DNA from: UBA1181 sp963648205
Lineage (GTDB): Bacteria > Bacteroidota > Bacteroidia > Bacteroidales > Paludibacteraceae
Reading direction: 5' to 3'
Assembly: GCA_963648205.1 (NCBI GenBank)
Contig: CAVJCT010000005.1
Span: 91,523-155,522 of the forward strand
DNA length: 64,000 nt
Shown here: positions 61,473 to 64,000 of the stretch, in pieces
How positions within the stretch are numbered: position 1 is the stretch's first letter
How the letters are laid out: the number at the start of each line of letters is the position of its first letter
The notes under the pieces: generated by a model
What the model was told of the DNA's origin: nothing
Database searches by the model: none
What the model saw: the letters and a program-made list of their open reading frames with translations, nothing else
Position numbers and translations under genes: made by a program

Positions 61473-61515
61473 AAAAGACCATCATCGAGCAATCGGTGGT
61501 GGCCTTTTTGTTTTG
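61473..61515 (+). terminator. Terminator of the ribosomal super-operon
   Basis: Arms AAAAGACCATCATCGA / TCGGTGGTGGCCTTTT (G-U pairs, one mismatch), loop GCAA, followed by a T-rich tract. Confidence 0.85.
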
Positions 61516-61603
61516 TTTAGGATCGTGTGAAGGGTTGATTTATGGGGCAAATTCACTGTGATAAGAGCTGACCTTAACCACGAAGATGCTCTAAAACCCT
61601 ATT

Positions 61604-61794
61604 CACACAACTCCCGCTATTTCGTAAAATACCAAGGCAAATACTTTGATGTCACAAAAGCCGTATCAGACGTACGTGACAGTGTTGATTACACATCAGA
61701 GCAGTTGCAAGGTGCTATTGTATCGGAAGTAAACTCTGCCATAAAAGCCCTGAAAGATAGTAAAAGTCTGTCTGATTGGGCGAAAAGGAAGGAG
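61604..61794 (+). repeat. Direct repeat, first copy (191 bp)
   Basis: Identical to 63810-64000 over all 191 bases that can be compared (offset 2206). It codes for the HNSRYF module in the polyvalent-protein fragment; the flanking sequence differs on the left side of the two copies. Confidence 0.97.
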
Positions 61795-61933
61795 ATTAGT
61801 AATTTTGAAAATCAAAAACAAAATAAAAATACACAACTCTCAACTTCGTTTAAAACAATAGACGAGGCAATCAGAACAGGAAACTGGACTGATGAGGCAA
61901 TAGAAAAATTAGAAAACTTAAAAACTGATGAAT

Positions 61934-62095
61934 ATGACAAAGTACTTGAACGATTTTCACAAGAAGAACTCAGAAGCAGCCATGGAATACTTACGCAAGC
62001 AGCGTGTATTCTCGCAAGAGGAGGCTCTCAAACAAATGGAAGAACACAACCGTCAGGCAATGATGGAAATGCAGAAAAGCAAGTCCAACAAATAG
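61934..62095 (+). CDS. Small overlapping frame, possible separate protein
   Basis: A 53-residue frame, +1 relative to the larger one, starting MTKYLNDFHKKNSEAAMEYL and ending QKSKSNK. Its composition (Glu, Lys, Gln, Met; helical) looks protein-like and it has a proper ATG, unlike the larger frame around it. It could be a small gene of the parent element, with the polyvalent frame beginning after it, or chance. Function unknown. Confidence 0.35.
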   Translation: MTKYLNDFHKKNSEAAMEYLRKQRVFSQEEALKQMEEHNRQAMMEMQKSKSNK

Positions 62096-63809
62096 AAGGT
62101 TGGGCTAAAAAGAATGGTTTATGGTACAATGACTATCATGATTCCAAAGATGGAAGCCTTGAGGGGGTGATAGAATCTGACGGAGGAGAGTTCTCAAAAG
62201 TTTCGGGTTCTGAGGCCATGGTCTTTATGACCAAAAATCCTTCCAAGGATGGTGTGACTAAAGCCATTGATGCATCACACTACCCGAATGGTCCACAAGG
62301 GTTGATAGATAAGATAATTCTACACAACTCGCTGTTCCCAGAAACTGCCTATGAAACAGTAGGATTCGGAAAGGACAGAAGTGGGGCATTCAGGGTGATA
62401 GTGAAGCAGAAATTTGTGAGTGGAAAAACTCCTTCCCCGGAATCTATTTCTAAATTTGCACAGAATTTGGGTCTTGAAAAGAGGCAAGGGTGGTATTACA
62501 CGAAGGATGGAAAGAGAATAACAGACCTTAATCCTAAGAATATAATTGAGACTTCTGATGGAGTTTTGCTTGTAGTTGATTGTGATGTGGAGTTTGTAGC
62601 AAAACCAACTCAAGCAAGTCTGACACATTATACAGAAAGTGGAAAAAACACCACAAGGACGCACAAGGTAACCATTCATAGCAAAGAAGAAAAAGGCATA
62701 ACAACCTATACTTTTTCTGATAAAATGACTGATACCAAAAATGGAGGAGAAGTCAAAGTTCATAATAGAGATGCAGGCTCTGGATTGTTAAAAATAGATT
62801 CCTCTGATATAGACTATGAAGGATATGCAGCCAAAGAAAACGATGATATAGAAGATGCTAAGAGGGTAATAAATGATGCGTTTACTCCTCTAACTTCGGA
62901 CAAGCCTTTTTTTGCCGTGAAAAAGGTTCTAATAGCAGAGGATGGCAGAATATTTGGTGAAAGTTCAGATGGCACCAGAGTGCCATTAAAACCAGAGTTT
63001 GCGGAGAAACTCTCAAAGGAGTTATCTAATCAGGAAGTCTCCCAAAAGTCAGACAACCAAGCCATAGTTTCCCAACTCACCACCCACCTGAAAAGCATGG
63101 GCATAGAAGTCCATGGCAGGAAGGATATGGAGGAGTTCCTCAAGAACAATGATTCTGAAGGGGTTCAAAAGTATATTTCAATAGACAATGCAGAGGAAAT
63201 AGAAGTCCTTAGACATAACCTTTTCAGTAAACACACATCAAAATCTTCTTTTGGATGCATAGGAAGAACTGCCAACTTTTGGTATCTTTGTGATTATTTC
63301 GGAGACAGTGAGTATAAGGTAAGAGCGCAAATCAAGATTGATGGAAATGAAAAATTTCTAAATGCATTTGAAAATGAAATCAGAGGTGAAACTTTCAGAA
63401 GCGCAGAAGGGTTTAATAGGTGGTTTGAAACTTTTAGAACTACCAAAGGAAAACATTATGATGGTTGGGCTGATGCTAAGGTCAGAATCACAAGTAATGG
63501 AGATGCTGGAATGGCTGTATCAAAACTTCAAGGTTCACAAGATGCCAACCAAGGAGGAAGTAATGGACAAAGCCCAATACATCATGGAGAATCTGGAATA
63601 GCAAAATTCCAAACACCCCAAGGCGAACTCTACGGCTTTGTGGACAAGGATGGCAAGATGTATTTGGATGAGACGGTCATCTCCCCAGAACATCCAATCC
63701 ACGAGTACACACATCTTTGGGATAGGGCGGTGCAACAGAAGGACCCTGAACTGTGGAAGAGATGTTGTTTGTGCGGACACTAATGAAAATCGGGTACACA
63801 GGGCATTTG

Positions 63810-64000
63810 CACACAACTCCCGCTATTTCGTAAAATACCAAGGCAAATACTTTGATGTCACAAAAGCCGTATCAGACGTACGTGACAGTGTTGATTACAC
63901 ATCAGAGCAGTTGCAAGGTGCTATTGTATCGGAAGTAAACTCTGCCATAAAAGCCCTGAAAGATAGTAAAAGTCTGTCTGATTGGGCGAAAAGGAAGGAG
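63810..64000 (+). repeat. Direct repeat, second copy, running off the window
   Basis: Exact copy of 61604-61794. Here the HNSRYF module is in frame +1 relative to the larger fragment and is preceded in that frame by a different open segment (DVVCADTNENRVHRAFA). That frame is open from about 63735 to the window end, so it may be the true 3' continuation of the polyvalent protein after a frameshift. Confidence 0.97.

Larger units (their letters stand above)
61558..63783 (+). pseudogene. Fragment of a large polyvalent protein (kinase-like and HEYTH metallopeptidase-like domains), mosaic
   Basis: 741 codons from a GTG with no convincing ribosome-binding site; the frame is open from about 61534, so the true 5' end is missing. 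The N-terminal module (about 15-80; HNSRYFVKYQGKYFDVTKAV) is the part repeated at 63810. Residues about 180-345 resemble the kinase domain of polyvalent proteins: QIEGWAKKNGLWYND, LIDKIILHNSLFPETAYETVGFG, and a catalytic-loop-like ITDLNPKNII followed by VLLVVDCDV. A middle part (about 345-700) is unrecognised. Near 720 lies HPIHEYTHLWDRAVQQKDPELWKR, a HExxH-like motif. The last residues (CCLCGH) look out of frame. Such proteins occur on Bacteroidales phages and integrative elements. Identification is by pattern memory only. Confidence 0.6.

Overview
The window reads as a chromosomal segment of a Bacteroidota bacterium, most likely order Bacteroidales. Support: nearly every transcription start region carries the Bacteroidota -7 box TAnnTTTG, often with a TTTG-type -33 box about 19 bp upstream. 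A core type IX secretion (T9SS/gliding) gene set is present, as are a FucP-type sugar permease with a ROK kinase, an OstA-like protein with a TonB-dependent receptor, Cys-poor forms of ribosomal proteins L36 and S14, and a MetH without the C-terminal reactivation domain. I cannot assign a genus without a search.

Layout. 1-7.4 kb: the end of a glycosyltransferase, an AAA-ATPase/PD-(D/E)XK protein, trpS, two tandem VanZ-like genes and metH. 7.5-10.2 kb: tRNA-Gly(CCC) and tRNA-Gln(TTG), a set of 33-bp tandem repeats, and a C5-methyltransferase/restriction endonuclease pair placed between the tRNAs and tyrS. 10.3-13.5 kb: tyrS and efp from divergent promoters, a methyltransferase-like gene and a small DUF2795-type gene. 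13.7-19.6 kb: porP-porK-porL-porM-porN (gldKLMN equivalents) ending in a strong terminator. 19.7-23 kb: leuS, then rplS behind a well-structured RNA leader. 23.1-31.3 kb: an envelope cluster of two parvulin-type prolyl isomerases with a lipoprotein between them, an OstA-like protein and a TonB-dependent receptor. 31.4-33.8 kb: sugar permease and ROK kinase. 33.9-43.3 kb: Pif1-like helicase, prmA, an aromatic and Ser/Arg/Gly-rich exported protein, an OMPP1/FadL-like outer membrane protein, and valS.

43.4-61.5 kb holds one long run of translation genes on the + strand: rpsL-rpsG-fusA joined to the S10, spc and alpha clusters, through secY, map, infA, rpmJ, rpoA and rplQ, with no tuf. It begins at a clear promoter, has an internal -7 box before rpsM, a structured spacer before rpsD, and a terminator after rplQ.

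61.5-64 kb is different in kind: a mosaic fragment of a large polyvalent protein, as found on phages and integrative elements. It has a kinase-like domain, a C-terminal HEYTH metallopeptidase-like motif, a frameshifted end, and a 191-bp exact direct repeat that restarts the N-terminal module and runs off the window. It is either a mobile-element remnant or an assembly artefact at a contig edge.

The best candidates for follow-up are the polyvalent-protein mosaic and its repeat, the rplS and rpsD leader RNAs, the restriction-modification island with its repeats beside a tRNA gene, and the unusual low-complexity exported protein at 37.6 kb.
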